Shown piece by piece: positions 1 to 12,105 of a stretch of 64,000 bases of DNA (its first letter is position 1; each line of letters starts with the position of its first letter). The translations under genes and the position numbers were made by a program. The notes beneath the pieces were generated by a model, which was not told the origin of the DNA, made no database searches, and was given only the letters and a program-made list of their open reading frames with translations. This stretch comes from Brachyhypopomus gauderio (Eukaryota; Chordata; Actinopteri; Gymnotiformes; Hypopomidae): contig NW_027506894.1 in assembly GCF_052324685.1 (NCBI RefSeq), forward strand, positions 1 to 64,000, read 5' to 3'.

Positions 1-234
1 CTTCAGCATCACTGTACGTCACATGACCCTCCACTTCCTCTTGTGTGTTGGATCATGAGTGGAACAAAAACAACCCCTTTATTATCAACATTTTCCATAA
101 CTATAAATACGCGTTCCTCCCCCGTCGTAGCCAAGTTCCCTGACTGTGGGTGACCAAACATAAACCCCTTCAAACACTTTTCCTTTCGTGTGTGTGTGTG
201 TGTGTGTGTGTGTTCGTTTTCCATCGGAGTACAG

Positions 235-1792
235 ATCACGTTTGACAACCGCGCTCACAGCGGCCGTATCCGAGTGGACCTGGACAACGACGTGGACATC
301 AACGAGTGCAGGGACTGGAAGGTCACGGGTGCCTGTGAGTGCCTATCCCACAATTCCTCTCTTCCCAGGACACGCGTCCTCCTCCGAGTGGCCGCCACGT
401 CGTGCGTCATCGTGATTGGTCCCGAGCTCCTGGTAGCCCTGCCAGTGCCTCCGTCATGAGCTGGTGATTCATGATCAGTTACGTCTATAACGAGGGGAGT
501 TATTCTGGTTATGGCAACCATGATGAATGCGTTACACTGGTAAAATTCCCACTGAGGTTTGTCTAGTCATCTTGCCCAAATAATGGTAAACAAATCTGTG
601 ATTGTACATTTAATTTGATTTACATTCAGAACCTTCTGAATCTGAAATATAGTGCAGTAACAGATTCTGATGTAGGACATGGAGATGAACCAAACGGATA
701 GGGAAGGTGTGGTGTGTGTGTGTGTTGGGGGGGGGGGGAGATAAGAGTCCTGGCGCTGGTATTGGAACTGGAGTGTGTGCTGGGAACTTGGCTGATGACC
801 TTTTTGACCCTGAAATCAGTTGCCCCTAACCCCCCCCCCCCCTACCTCCCCTTCCATTCTCATCGTGTCTCCACAGCCCCCAAGAATATCTACTACACGG
901 TGCTGTTTGACGTCGTCATCATTCTGACGTGTCTGGCGTCTCTGGTGCTCTGCACGCGCTCAGTGGCCACCGGTGTTCAGCTGCAGTTTGTGAGTGTCTG
1001 TCTGTCCTGAGCACCACCAGCTTTTTGGACAACCTTTGATATCCATGTGTCCGATATGGGTTAAACCTGTAGATAGACAGACATTATAGAACTTAACAAT
1101 AATACTGTTACTGTTACTACCACTACATCTGGTCTTCAACAAAAAAATATATATATATGTGTTTAGCATTTAAGCACAGATGTATAGAAATAATTGTGTC
1201 CATCATAAGGACGTAGGAGGTGGTGTTGAGCACATCTGTGTGGTCTGTGTCTCCATTCAGGACTGCACGGTTTTCTTCCTGAAGCACTACAGTAAACGTG
1301 TGTCCTGGTCTGATCGGATGGAGTTCATTAATGGCTGGTACATCCTCATCGTGGTCAGTGACGTCCTCACAATCACCGGATCGATACTCAAGATCGCCAT
1401 CCAGCTCAAGGTTTGCCCAGCCACCCCCGGGTCTGTTAATTCTAGATTTACATTGAAGCGTAAATGAAGCATATTGATTGGTAAGCGATGGCTGGTTTGA
1501 GTGTGCTGTGGCTCCGCCCCCTTCTAGGCGGTGACGAGTTATGACGTGTGCAGTATTCTCCTGGGCACTGGCACCATGCTCGTGTGGATCGGCGTGCTAC
1601 GCTACATGGGCTACTTCAAGAAATATAACGTGAGCCTCGATTTTAGCACTGAAATGACTGACCTGGGTTCACTTTCCAGTTGTACTGTGAGCACCAGAGT
1701 AAGACTGGAGAGAGAATATGCAGAATGTTCACCAGAATAGTGAACTGCTGTTGTGCTACACGTGAAATGCTGCAGCAGGACAGTAGTGATCT

Positions 1793-1851
<59 letters not shown>

Positions 1852-3539
1852 AGATCTTGATCATCACCCTTAGGGCAGCCTTCCCAAATGTCATGCGTTT
1901 CTGCGGCTGCGCTGCTATGATCTACCTGGGCTACTGCTTCTGTGGCTGGATCGTTCTGGGGCCCTATCACGAGAAGGTGAGGCCTGGCCCCGCCTCCCCC
2001 CCCACCCGTCACCATGGTGACCTCTGACCAGGCCCAGCCAGAAAGCGCATCCACCCAGTGGCCATATTTAAGCTCCGCAGTTACTAAAGCTATTAAAACA
2101 TTGTTCACAACCTGGGTGTGCAGTGATTTCTGCATCAAATGGTCTGATAATGCACATTATTTTAGATGTTTTTATAATACCTGTTCCATTGTGGTGTCCG
2201 ATTGAGTTCTCCCTCCCCTTCGCAGTTCCGCACTCTGAACACCGTGTCCGAGTGTCTGTTTTCGCTGATCAACGGCGACGACATGTTCACCACGTTCAAG
2301 AACATGCAGCAGAAGAGCTACCTGGTGTGGGTGTTCAGCCGCATCTACCTCTACACCTTCGTCTCTCTCTTCATCTACATGGTCCTCAGCCTCTTCATCA
2401 CCTTGATCACGGACACCTACGAGACCATCAAGGTATCCTCCGTGGTTGAGCTGCTCACAGTAACGTGTTCACTCTCTCAGTGCTGCACCAATCATAAGAC
2501 TGTCTGGAGTAACGATGAGATAAAAGCCCTTTCCAAAGAGTTGTGGGTAGAGGCGTAACTTGGTTCTACTACTAGAGGTCAAAGTTTGGAGTTTTCTTGT
2601 ATGGTGTGTGTGGGTTGCGTTGTGTGGTTCTGGACCACTTTCCCTTGACCTGGGATGGGACGGGGGACGGGGGGGGGGGGGGGGGGGGGGGGGAGTGTGT
2701 GTGTGTGGTGATGGGGGTTCGGGGGGGGGGGGGGGGTGGGGGGTGGAGTGTGTGTGGTGGTGGGGGTTCTGGGTGTAGAGTGGGCGTAGATGTCTGACGT
2801 GCTGGTGAGGTAGAAAATCTAAAGATGAAGCACCTAGATCAAGGTTTGTCTCGGAAATCTTTACTGGACACTTCTGGAGAGAGACTGACATCACACACGC
2901 AGTACGCACACACTGCTGTCCTGCAGGACGTCACACACGCGGTCCTCGCACACTGCTGTCCTGCAGGACATGGAGGAAACGGGAACTGGAGAGTACATGC
3001 ACACTAGCACCTAAAGTTAGAGCGTCAGCTAGGTCGTGAGGTCAAATATAACGTGGTTACTATGGTACCCAATAAGTGCAAAGGAAGCCACAAGTATGTA
3101 GGCTTCTCGACAGAATCGGATATAGTGATGTAAGAAAGATATTTCCCCCTACAGTTCTGGAGGGGTGCGCGTGTGTGTGTGTGTGCGTGTGCGGCGCTGA
3201 CACGCTGGTCTCGTTGCAGCAGCAGCAGACTGACACTGAGCCGACGTCGGAGCTCCACGCCTTCGTGTCGGAGTGTAAGGACCAGCCCAGCTCGGGCTGC
3301 TACCGCGTGGACCAGCGCACCTCTCCCTGTCTGCTCTGCTGTGGGAGAAGGTGAGCTGCTCGGTTCCTCCAGGCTCCTCAAACCACCTCCACCTCCACCA
3401 CACCTGGCATGGTGGTGCGTCTCCATCTTCCTGCCCACAGCACCCACATCTGAAGCTGATGTATAGTCTTCTGCTTACTCATTAACATTTATGGGCCTGT
3501 TTCTGTTTCAGGGTTCACGACCTGCATGAGCGCTGCTGA
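235..3539 (+). CDS. mcoln: Mucolipin (TRPML) cation channel, 3' eight exons
   Basis: Eight exons with AG/GT borders join in one frame: 235-334, 877-989, 1261-1410, 1528-1629, 1854-1976, 2226-2432, 3220-3350 and 3512-3539 (stop TGA 3537-3539). Mucolipins are endolysosomal six-pass channels releasing Ca2+ and other cations, gated by PI(3,5)P2. Visible family signs are the luminal-loop end ([12 protein letters not shown]), membrane segments ([26 protein letters not shown]), the helix [17 protein letters not shown], and the pore loop [13 protein letters not shown] with the TRPML filter NGDD, followed by the S6-like [15 protein letters not shown]. The tail is cysteine-rich (CLLCCGRR) and ends HERC. 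The tail pattern ELxxFxSECKDxPxSG recalls MCOLN3 and the pore region MCOLN2/3, so I leave the paralogue open. Exons encoding the N terminus, S1 and most of the luminal loop lie upstream of the window. No frameshift or stop was found. Confidence 0.93.
1797..1852 (+). repeat. (GT)n microsatellite abutting a mucolipin 3' splice site
   Basis: An uninterrupted GT run ends directly in the CAG acceptor of the exon at 1854. It replaces the usual polypyrimidine tract except for a short CTCTCT upstream. Confidence 0.95.
2660..2765 (+). repeat. G-rich low-complexity tract in mucolipin intron
   Basis: Two long G homopolymers with GTGTGTG spacers lie in the intron between the exons ending at 2432 and starting at 3220. 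Such tracts can form G-quadruplexes on the + strand. Homopolymer lengths may be assembly-sensitive. Confidence 0.85.
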
Positions 3540-3716
3540 AATGGGACTGATATTCTAAATGTAGCAATTATTGTAATTTTATGCTAATTACATGTATAAT
3601 GTACATGTAGGACAAAGCAGAAAAGATTTAAAGGAATATTCTAAGTCTTTGAAAATTTTCATTGTAATAATTTACTTTATCTTATTTGTTTTGTTATTGT
3701 ACTCTTAAAAAATAAT

Positions 3717-3722
3717 AATAAA
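3717..3722 (+). terminator. Candidate polyadenylation signal of mucolipin
   Basis: AATAAA occurs about 180 bases after the stop codon, in an AT-rich 3' UTR. It is the first canonical hexamer I see downstream of the stop. Confidence 0.6.
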
Positions 3723-3724
3723 AT

Positions 3725-4820
3725 TTGTGACACAATGACCCTGAGGTCATGGGGTGTTTTGGGTCTTGGGTCATCGCTTGCCCTCCCCTGGGCAGCCCAG
3801 TGAGGTTTGAGGAGATCCCAGCTTGTCTCTCCACTCTCAGGGGTGGTCCCGCACAGGAGTGCTTCCTCCTGGGTCACTTCTCCTCCTCCACAGCCTCCTC
3901 TGTGGTTCTTTCAGTGTCGGCCATGTCTGGTGGCTCCTCTCTGCTACAGCCCTGAGATCCCCAGCAGGCCCGATTGGGCTCGTGGCAGGCCTGCTGCCCC
4001 AGACCTCCACCCTCTACCAGGCGGAGTTTGTGGGACTCCCCCGTCTTCTCAGGGAGGTGTTGGTCCCAGCAGAACCACCTGCTCATGTGAAGAGCAGGTC
4101 GAGCCTCGGTCTCATCACTGTGGGCTCTGGAAACTCTGGAAATGCACAGTGTCAACAGCAAGGGTTGGTTTTGGAGGTCTAATGACTGTTTGGGTCCATG
4201 AGCCTCGGTGAAGGGGTTCATTAATCCATTAAACACTCAAATAATTAAACACTTTAGCATTTTATGTGATCATATACTTTGTGGCCACAAAACCAGTACC
4301 ATAAATACAAGTGTGAGAGTGTGGAACAACCCCCAGTGACCAGTACAGAACTCTGACCAGTATGCCTCAACATCAGTATGTCAATATCATCTGTTGGGAG
4401 TCAGCTCTTCTCATTCAAATCAGTTCCTTGACTTCACAAAGCTTGTTTAGACCAAAACACAAACAAGCTGGTGAATGACCATCTCAGAAGGATTTAATAC
4501 CATTAAAGGTTCAGGAAGGTTTACTTACTGCAGTTAGGAATTGGCTAACTGTATCTCTTCAGACTAACTTACTTTTATGCATGATCTCAAATACAAAACT
4601 ATCATAAAAACAGATCAAAGTAGTCACCTAGATATTTGTCAATCTCGGATCATCTGTTGCAGTGGTAACCATCAGGATGTAAAGTTTAGGTCAGGTCTCA
4701 TCAGAGTGCTGTGGTTTGGGTATGAATGCTTTCAGCGTGCCGTGTTTGGTAGTCTGACCCAGAACAGGAGAACAGCACCACCTAATCCACCCAGCTACAC
4801 GTCCATATAGTGTGACCGGT
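3725..4820. other. Intergenic, no gene recognised
   Basis: The part 3740-4210 is GC-rich and open in several frames on both strands, but no frame resembles a known domain. The remainder is AT-rich and holds nothing I can name. Confidence 0.5.
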
Positions 4821-6024
4821 CCATGGAGAGAGACCGGTTTATGCGCCGCCCAGTTGGATTTGCGAGGGGAGATTCTGGTGCTGATCAGAGGTAAAAGGAT
4901 GTTTGAGGAATGAGCCTGTGAGACGGTATGAAACCAAACTCTCCCAACACTGTAAAAAATCCTAACAGTGGTTTAACTGACCGATGCTTTTTGAGGTGGT
5001 TGAGCAAATAAGTGTGTTGGGGATGTCGGGACATCTTGTGAACTAAATTGATTCATGCAGCTGCATCAATCCGATGCTCAGATTAATCGACCTACAAAAG
5101 TGAACACATCCAGAAATTAGTGAACACTACTCTCTTAAGACCGTAAGACATGAACACCACCATCTTAAGGCTGTTGGCTAAAGTTAATGTTGTGTGTGTT
5201 GACAGCACCCTGGACCCAGGACTGATGCTCTCCAGTGACCGTCACTTTGAGTCTATATTTGAGGTGTGTGTGTGCACATGTTTTTTTTACACTAAAACTG
5301 CATTTCACTGATTTCTTATGTAAGCTGCACTCTATGAACTGTTTCCATTTGCCCAGGAGCTTGAGAATAAAGTAATCTCTGTGGTGATAAATAGTGCATT
5401 CATGGTGCTACACGTTTCACTCATGACGGTGTGAGAAGTGTGATTATTTGAATCAGTAGTTTGTTTACTGTGGTGTCTCTCCTAGACTCTGCGGCTGTGG
5501 GCTCACAGGGAAAAGCTGTCCAATTCTGGCTTTTGATCTCAGCTCAAATATCTCAAATCTCAAAGAGCTGAACTTGAGCAATAACAATTTACACAAATCA
5601 GGAGTGAGACTGCTGTGCAAGAACATTCGGACTGTGAACTGGAGAGACTAGAGTGAAACTAGAGTGAGCATTACCAGCAAAGATTAAGAGTGTCTACATT
5701 TTAAAATAAAAACTAATCTTGGTTTATCAGTTTTCAGCACAGTACTTTCACTGTGAGTTAAAGGGATAATTAATGAAAAATGCCTACATTACAAACACAG
5801 ATAATTAAAGCAAGAAACCAAACCCCAAGTGATTGGTGCACCTAACCTGTGGTGATTCTGAAATTAGCCACCATCTCTCACTCAAGCAACAGCACTATTA
5901 TGTGGTATATGTCTTGGACAGTGTAGCAGGTTTTGTTAGTGAACTGAAGTTTTAAAATTAATGAAGATAATCCATCTAAGGTGGGACTATTAGATGTAGT
6001 AGGTGTAGGTGACACTATGTAGAT

Positions 6025-6661
6025 CAGTAGCGAACCCTGACCATTAAACCTGGGCCCGCTACACCCCCCCGAATTATTTTTTTCCTCTCCTAATAAACTG
6101 CACTAAAGAATAAAGAAAAAACCGAGACGACAGTATAACTTTAGAAACGCATGTAGTGCGTTCAAATAACATTTGTACTAGATAACTTGTTAAGCAAAAT
6201 AAGTTTCCAAACAAAATAAGGTTTCACAGCTCCGTGGTTCTCGCAAGCGGAATATGTAAATGAGGACGTCAAAGGGCCGAATCGAAACTAGCTAGCGGCG
6301 GTAGGCTAACGACAGCTAGCGTCGCCACAGCGGGCGGAAATTATCATACAGTTAAGCCCGCCCACTAAGAGGGTAGATATGATTGGTCAATTTTGCTGTC
6401 ATTCTGTAAACGAACAGCGGGCATCACAGTCCTGATAGGGGGAGACACAGGCTCACAGGCTTCCACTTAACCCCTCACCTTCCAACACAGATTGAATAGA
6501 CACGGTTGAATATTTTATTTGCTTATATTTTTGTAATTGTTTAGATGTCGATTGTAAAACTGTAAGTAGATAAAATAAAATTGGATAATTATATATATAT
6601 TGTTTTAAGAATATTTTAGGCCCTCTGAGAGGGCGTAGAGGGCCCTGACGGTTCCCCACTG
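6025..6661. mobile_element. Non-autonomous hAT-type element
   Basis: It is flanked by perfect 8-bp duplications ATGTAGAT (6017-6024 and 6662-6669). The ends are imperfect inverted repeats, CAGTAGCGAACCCTGA on the left and, read inward from the right, CAGTGGGGAACCGTCA. An 8-bp duplication and CAG ends are typical of the hAT superfamily. There is no transposase; it is 637 bp long. Confidence 0.85.
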
Positions 6662-6903
6662 ATGTAGATGTAAGTAGCTGTTTTATGGTGTGTTGTTCTT
6701 GCCCTGGACTTCCTGAACCCAGCAGTGCTGTCCATGCAGAAGATTCATGTAGCTGGAGCCCAAAATATGAAGCCAAATTTCTATGAATATGAGAATGTGG
6801 TATCTCTTCATTTCCCACCTTGCTGACAGCCCTAGTCTGAATTCCACCAAAGTAATTCTTTAGAGATGGAGGAATTCAGGATGTTTGTGAGAAGCAAGCT
6901 TTA

Positions 6904-6977
6904 GCCCCCTGGGGTACTGTTGCCCCCTGGGGTACTGTTGCCCCCTGGGGTACTGTTGCCCCTGGGGTACTGTTGCC
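6904..6977 (+). repeat. Four-copy 20-bp tandem repeat
   Basis: The unit CCCCTGGGGTACTGTTGCCC recurs with near-identity four times, the last copies losing single C residues. Each unit carries the small palindrome CCCCTGGGG. Confidence 0.9.
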
Positions 6978-7629
6978 TCTGATTTTGTAAGCTTGAAAGT
7001 ACATAATATTCTGTTTTATGTACTACTGCCTTGATCACAATGTACTGAAATTCTCATTCTTTCTGTTTCTGTATTCTTTTTTGAATTCCCATGCAGCCAT
7101 TATAATAAACCCTTACTCTGGGTAATAAACAGAATTACTGAACTTATGTATATTTCCTATTGCATAATTTTGCATTTATTTGCATTTACGTTCTGTAGTC
7201 TGTGTGACTGCAGTATTACAGAGGAATGCCTTGCTTCTGTGGCCACAGCTCCGAGGTCAAATCCATCATCACACCTGAGAGAGCTGAATCTGAATCACTA
7301 TAAACCAGGACACTCAGGAGTGAAGCAGCTCTCTGCTCTACAAGAGGATCCACACTGTACACTGGAGAAATGAGAGTAAGCTTCTGAATTCCATTATTCA
7401 CATACTCATTCATTGATACATTTTGCAATTTGATCATATGTTTACTATAAGCCTATGATTAATGTTGATGGTTTAAACTATATTTCCTTTATTCTAACAG
7501 CACAATGCACAGTGACTTCTTTATTTTTATTGCAGTTTCTTCTTATGATGAAGTCATAAGGGTGGATGGAATTAACAACTGTGTAGATACAGAATTGAGA
7601 GAAAACATAGGGTGACCAAACGTATTTCA

Positions 7630-10600
7630 CAACCGTGAGTGCAGTAATATTTTAGTTGTGTGGAAATGAACATTAGTGTAAGTGCTTTAGTGCTATAAGT
7701 GTGTGTACAATATGCATTTATTTTACACTAAGAACAAAACACCTTTTGAAGCTGGAGATGTTTAATGCACCAGTGCAGTGCAGTAGTTGACCTGCAGTCT
7801 CAGTAGTGTGTGGGCGTGCATCTCAACTCCTGAACCAGGCCACTGCTGGTGACTGGGTCGGTACTCTCAGTAGCGCACATACTTCCTGTATATATGTTTT
7901 AAGTGTGTCCAATGCATCATTACCAACACAAGACAGTAAGAGATTCGTGGCATTATACATGAGTACAATTTACATGCAGTTGAGAGTAGGTTGTTGCCTA
8001 AACGAGGTTGATTCAGTGTGGGAGTTACTTAATTGTAACAATGCAATTGTAACAATTTATTGTCATTTCAACTACACACAGAGTACACAGTGAAACGAAA
8101 CAACGTTCCTCCAGGACCATGGTGCATAAAGACACAGTGCAGACAGAACTTAAGTGCAACACAAAGTGCAGACACACAGTACAACACAATACAGACAGTA
8201 CAGTACACTAGACACAGTGCAGTATACTGTACTGTCTGTATTGTGTTGTACTGTCTGTCTGCACTTTGTACTGTGTTGCGGCGTTCCGGGTCCGATAAAT
8301 GGTGCTTTTGTTTAGAAAGAAGTTTACAAGTTTAGAAAGAACTTTATTGTCATACATTGTACAAGTACAAGGTACGAAATTTCATTTACCTGTGGTCCAG
8401 TGTTAAAGCACCGGGAGCCCAGAGCAGCTGCAGCATCTAAGACGCACCACCAGCTCTGCAGGGTTGGGGGAGAAACAGAGAGATAAACACTAGGAGACAA
8501 AAACATATGACCACAGATTATTCTCACAACAGGACAACAGTCTGTGTGCACGCAAAAAATCCCCATAGCACATACAAGTATTGATAACACAGAAAGTAAG
8601 CAGTGAGAGGCGTGATTCATTCAGATAGGGAGTGAGAGGCAGAATCCTGGCAGAGTTTTTGTGTAAAAGTTTGTGGTGGAAGGCGAGCGCCATCTCTGAC
8701 AGTCTCTGTGTGGGGGTAGGAGGAGGTAACCAAGATGACGACCTTCTGGGAGAAGTTTGTTTGGGCGCCAATGCAGATAAGCAGAATGAAGAATTTAGCG
8801 AGGAGCTCGTCCTTGACTGTTTGAGCACACAAACTCCTCTTAAGTCAGCGGTCTCCCAACTGTGTTACTGTTTGTCGCTACTTCCAGTTTTTTTCCCGCT
8901 GTTAAGTGCAAGGGAACACCAGTGCTCATGTTCTACCCCCGCCAGACCCTGCTACAGTGGAGAAATCACTCAGAAAAGCTCCAAGATAAAGTTCTGCAGA
9001 CGCTACGAGAGCTCACCCTGCTACGAGACCCAGGCCCGCAGACCGCGGTGTCGCCTGATTCCGGCGTCCAACGGAAGTCTCACCGCAAGCGGTGCGAGCG
9101 AAAGCGAAAGCGCGGTAAGAGAGCCGGGATCCGCGCGAGGCTAAAGGCTAACCCCAGCCGCCCGGCTGTACCGTCGCTGTTCCTCGCACACGTTTGCTCC
9201 CTACACACCGAACTGGAGCACATTCGGCTCCAGCGGACGACCCGGCGTGAGTTCCGAGACTGCTGTGTTTTAGTTTTCGTGGAGTCGCGGCTGAGCGACG
9301 ACATCCCGGACAGCGCCGTTCAGCTAGCAGGGCTCACCGCCTTCAGAGCGGATAGGAGCGCGGCCCCGTCCGGGAAGACCCGCGATGGTGGAGGCGTGTG
9401 TGTTTACATCAACACGGAGTGGTGCAGCGACGCTGTGGCTGTGGCCAGACACTGCTCTCTGCTGGTGGAGTTCCTGATAGTCAGATGTAGACCTTTTTAT
9501 TTACCACGAGAACTCTCCTCCGTGCTGATAGCCGCCGTGTACACGCCACCCAGCGCTGGTGCTGATGCTGAGGAGACACTAGGCGAACTGTACGGAGCCA
9601 TCAGCGAGCTGCAACTCAAACACCCAGACGGACTGTTCATTATCGCCGGAGATTTCAACCATGCAAATCTCAAGTCAGTCCTCCCTCAATTCCATCAGCA
9701 TGTGGACTTTGCAACGAGAGGAGCGAACACACTGGATCTTGTCTACACAAACATCCCCAGCGCGTACCGGGCGGAGCAGCGCTCCCACCTCGCGTTCTCG
9801 GACCGCATGTGTGTGTGGCTCACTCCAGCCTACACACCGCTCGCCAGACGCTCCAGACCAGTTCAGAAGCAGGTGAGAACCTGGCCGGCAGGAGCCGTCT
9901 CTGCCCTTCAGGACTGTTTTGAGCGCACAGCGTGGGACATGTTCAGGGAGGCTGCAACTGACGGCGACACAGTTAACCTGGAGGAGTACACAGCATCAGT
10001 CACTGGCTACATCAGCAAGTGCATTGATGATGTTACTGTCTCCAGGACCATCACTATACTCCCAAACCAGAAGCTGTGGATGACTGCTGAGGTACGTGCG
10101 CTGCTGAGGACCCGCAACTCTGCCTTCAAAGCGGGTGACAAGGCGGCCCTGAGGACAGCAAGGGGCAAATTGTCACGAGCCATCAGAGAGGCAAAGCGCG
10201 CACATGCCCAGAGAATCCACAGCCACTTCAAAGACACTGGTGACACACAGCACATGTGGCAGGGTATCCAGACAATCACCAACTACAGGACAACACCACC
10301 ATCCTGTGACGGTGATGCCTCCCTCCCTGATGCCCTGAATGACTTCTATGCACGGTTCGAGGCACAAAACGACACGTTGGCAAGGAAGACCTCACCCAAG
10401 CCAGACGAGCAGGCGTTGTGTCTGTCTGCAGTGGATGTGAGGAGAACTCTGCGTAGAGTCAACCCACGAAAAGCTGCAGGACCAGACCACATCCCCGGCA
10501 GAGTGCTCAGGGAATGTGCAGAACAACTGACGGACGTTCTCACGGACATCTTCAACATCTCCCTGAGCAGCTCTACTGTCCCAACGTGTCTCAAGACCAC

Positions 10601-11440
10601 CACCATCGTCCCCGTGCCACAGAAGTCCACAGTGTCCTGCCTCAACGACTACCGTCCCGTTGCACTCACCCCCATCATCATGAAGTGCTTCGAGAGGCTA
10701 GTCATGAGGAACATCAAGACCCAGCTGCCCCCTTCAATAGACCCCCTGCAATTTGCATATCGTCCCAACCGCTCCAAGGACGATGCCATCACCACCACCC
10801 TTCATCTCTCCCTCACCCACCTGGAGAAGAAGGACACCTACGCCAGAATGCTGTTCATAGACTTCAGTTCAGCATTCAACACCATCATCCCACATAAACT
10901 CATTGGGAAACTAAGCCTGCTGGGCTTAAACACACCCCTCTGTAACTGGATCCTGGACTTCCTGACTGGAAGGCCCCAGTCAGTCCGGATCGGGAACAGC
11001 ACCTCCAGCACCATCACACTGAACACCGGGGTCCCCCAGGGCTGTGTTCTGAGTCCTCTGCTGTTCACCCTGCTGACTCATGACTGTGTAGCAAAACACA
11101 GTTCAAACCACATCATTAAGTTCACTGATGATACAACAGTGCTGGGTCTCATCAGCAAAGGTGACGAGTCAGTGTACAGAGAGGAGGTGCAGTGGCTGAC
11201 AGACTGGTGTAAAGACAACAACCTTCACCTGAACGTGGACAAGACCAAGGAAATGGTTGTTGACTTCAGGAGAGCACGTCACACTCACTCTCCGCTCAAC
11301 ATCGACGGGTCCTCTGTGGAGATCGTCAAGAGCACCAAGTTCCTTGGTGTCCACTTAGCGGAGAACCTCACCTGGACCCTGAACACCAGCAGAACACCAG
11401 CCAACACCAGTTCTACAGCCAAGAAAGCCCAGTAGTAGTA
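7630..11440 (+). mobile_element. CR1/L2-group (jockey superfamily) LINE, copy A
   Basis: The long frame 8862-11435 (first internal Met at 8928) encodes an apurinic-type endonuclease followed by reverse transcriptase. Endonuclease signs are [21 protein letters not shown] and [11 protein letters not shown] (about residue 263). RT signs are [37 protein letters not shown] and FTDDTT (residues 754-759), where the usual FADD has become FTDD but both aspartates remain. The frame ends early after [18 protein letters not shown] with an out-of-family tail, so the C-terminal thumb is missing. The upstream part 7630-8860 matches copy B from about 30250 and holds a strong inverted repeat. Clade within the CR1/L2/Rex1 group is not decided. 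Copy A has about 350 bases near 8325-8690 that copy B lacks. Confidence 0.88.
8161..8269. repeat. 45-bp-arm inverted repeat in LINE 5' region, copy A
   Basis: Arms 8161-8205 and 8225-8269 are complementary with one mismatch around a 19-base loop. The same hairpin is preserved at 30828-30936 in copy B. Confidence 0.92.
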
Positions 11441-11760
11441 GTAGATGTAAAAAAGGCGCAGAGTGTAGTGTTAAAAGTGCGAGGTGAAGGTCTCGTGGAG
11501 TGTTATCAATGAGGTGTTAATGAGTCCACAGCTTTTGGAAAGAAGCTGATTTTCAAACAGTTTGTCCGTGTGTGTGTGCTGGTCCACAGATGGCAGCATC
11601 TTGAAGAGAGAGTGTCCCAAGTGTGTGTGTGCAGCTGCAGTCTGCTGGAACGGATAGTGTCCATGCTGGAGAGATCAGGCCCACAATTTATTATGGAATC
11701 AAAACGTGGAGCCAGTAGTCAGTCTTGCACTACTGTAGTATTTAGTTCTGTCACACACGG
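11441..11760 (+). other. Unit-specific sequence following the LINE
   Basis: This stretch recurs after all three LINE copies (near 34720-35060 and 45625-45965). No coding potential is recognised; it may be LINE 3' UTR or flanking DNA carried along by the unit duplication. Confidence 0.6.
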
Positions 11761-11775
11761 TGGTCACTGCCGCCA

Positions 11776-12105
11776 GGAGTGAGTGGGTGAGTGGGTGAGT
11801 GGGTGAGTGAGTGGGTGAGTGGGTGAGTGGGTGAGTGGGTGAGTGAGTGAGTGAGTGAGTGAGTGGGTGGGTGGGTGAGTGGGTGGGTGAGTGGGTGAGT
11901 GGGTGAGTGAGTGAGTGAGTGAGTGAGTGAGTGAGTGAGTGGATGGGTGAGTGGGTGGGTGAGTGGGTGGGTGGGTGAGTGGGTGGGTGAGTGAGAGAGT
12001 GGGTGAGTGAGTGGGAGAGTGGGTGAGTGAGAGAGTGGGTGAGTGAGTGGGTGGGTGAGTGGGTGAGTGAGTGAGTGGGTGAGTGGGTGGGTGGGTGAGT
12101 GGGTG
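11776..12105 (+). repeat. GTGA/GTGG microsatellite, unit A
   Basis: About 330 bases of interspersed GTGA and GTGG tetramers. It is stop-free in two frames of the minus strand because the period is not a multiple of three; it is not coding. Confidence 0.95.

Larger units (their letters stand above)
4823..7375 (+). pseudogene. NLRC3-like (fish-specific NLR) gene remnant
   Basis: Five exon-like pieces in order. 4823-4890 starts with ATG and has donor GTAAAA. 5206-5263 joins it in frame and gives SSDRHFESIFE. The acceptor at 5356 is followed by ELENKVISVV, a stub of the exon that normally encodes the FISNA-NACHT region. 5486-5651 is an LRR exon (LKELNLSNNNLHKSGVRLL) closed by a stop at 5649. 7199-7375 is an LRR exon (SSHLRELNLNHYKPGHSGVKQL) with a frameshift near its 3' end that creates TGA at 7371. 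Fish NLR-C proteins are cytosolic sensors built as N-terminal domain, FISNA, NACHT, then one-exon LRR units. The NACHT ATPase exon of about 1.7 kb is absent, so this is a relic. A hAT element (6025-6661) sits between the LRR exons. Family assignment of the short N-terminal exons rests on recall. Confidence 0.72.

Noticed and set aside
3874..4236. 120-codon minus frame downstream of mucolipin
   Set aside because: Open in opposing frames as well, no domain or codon signal; left as intergenic.
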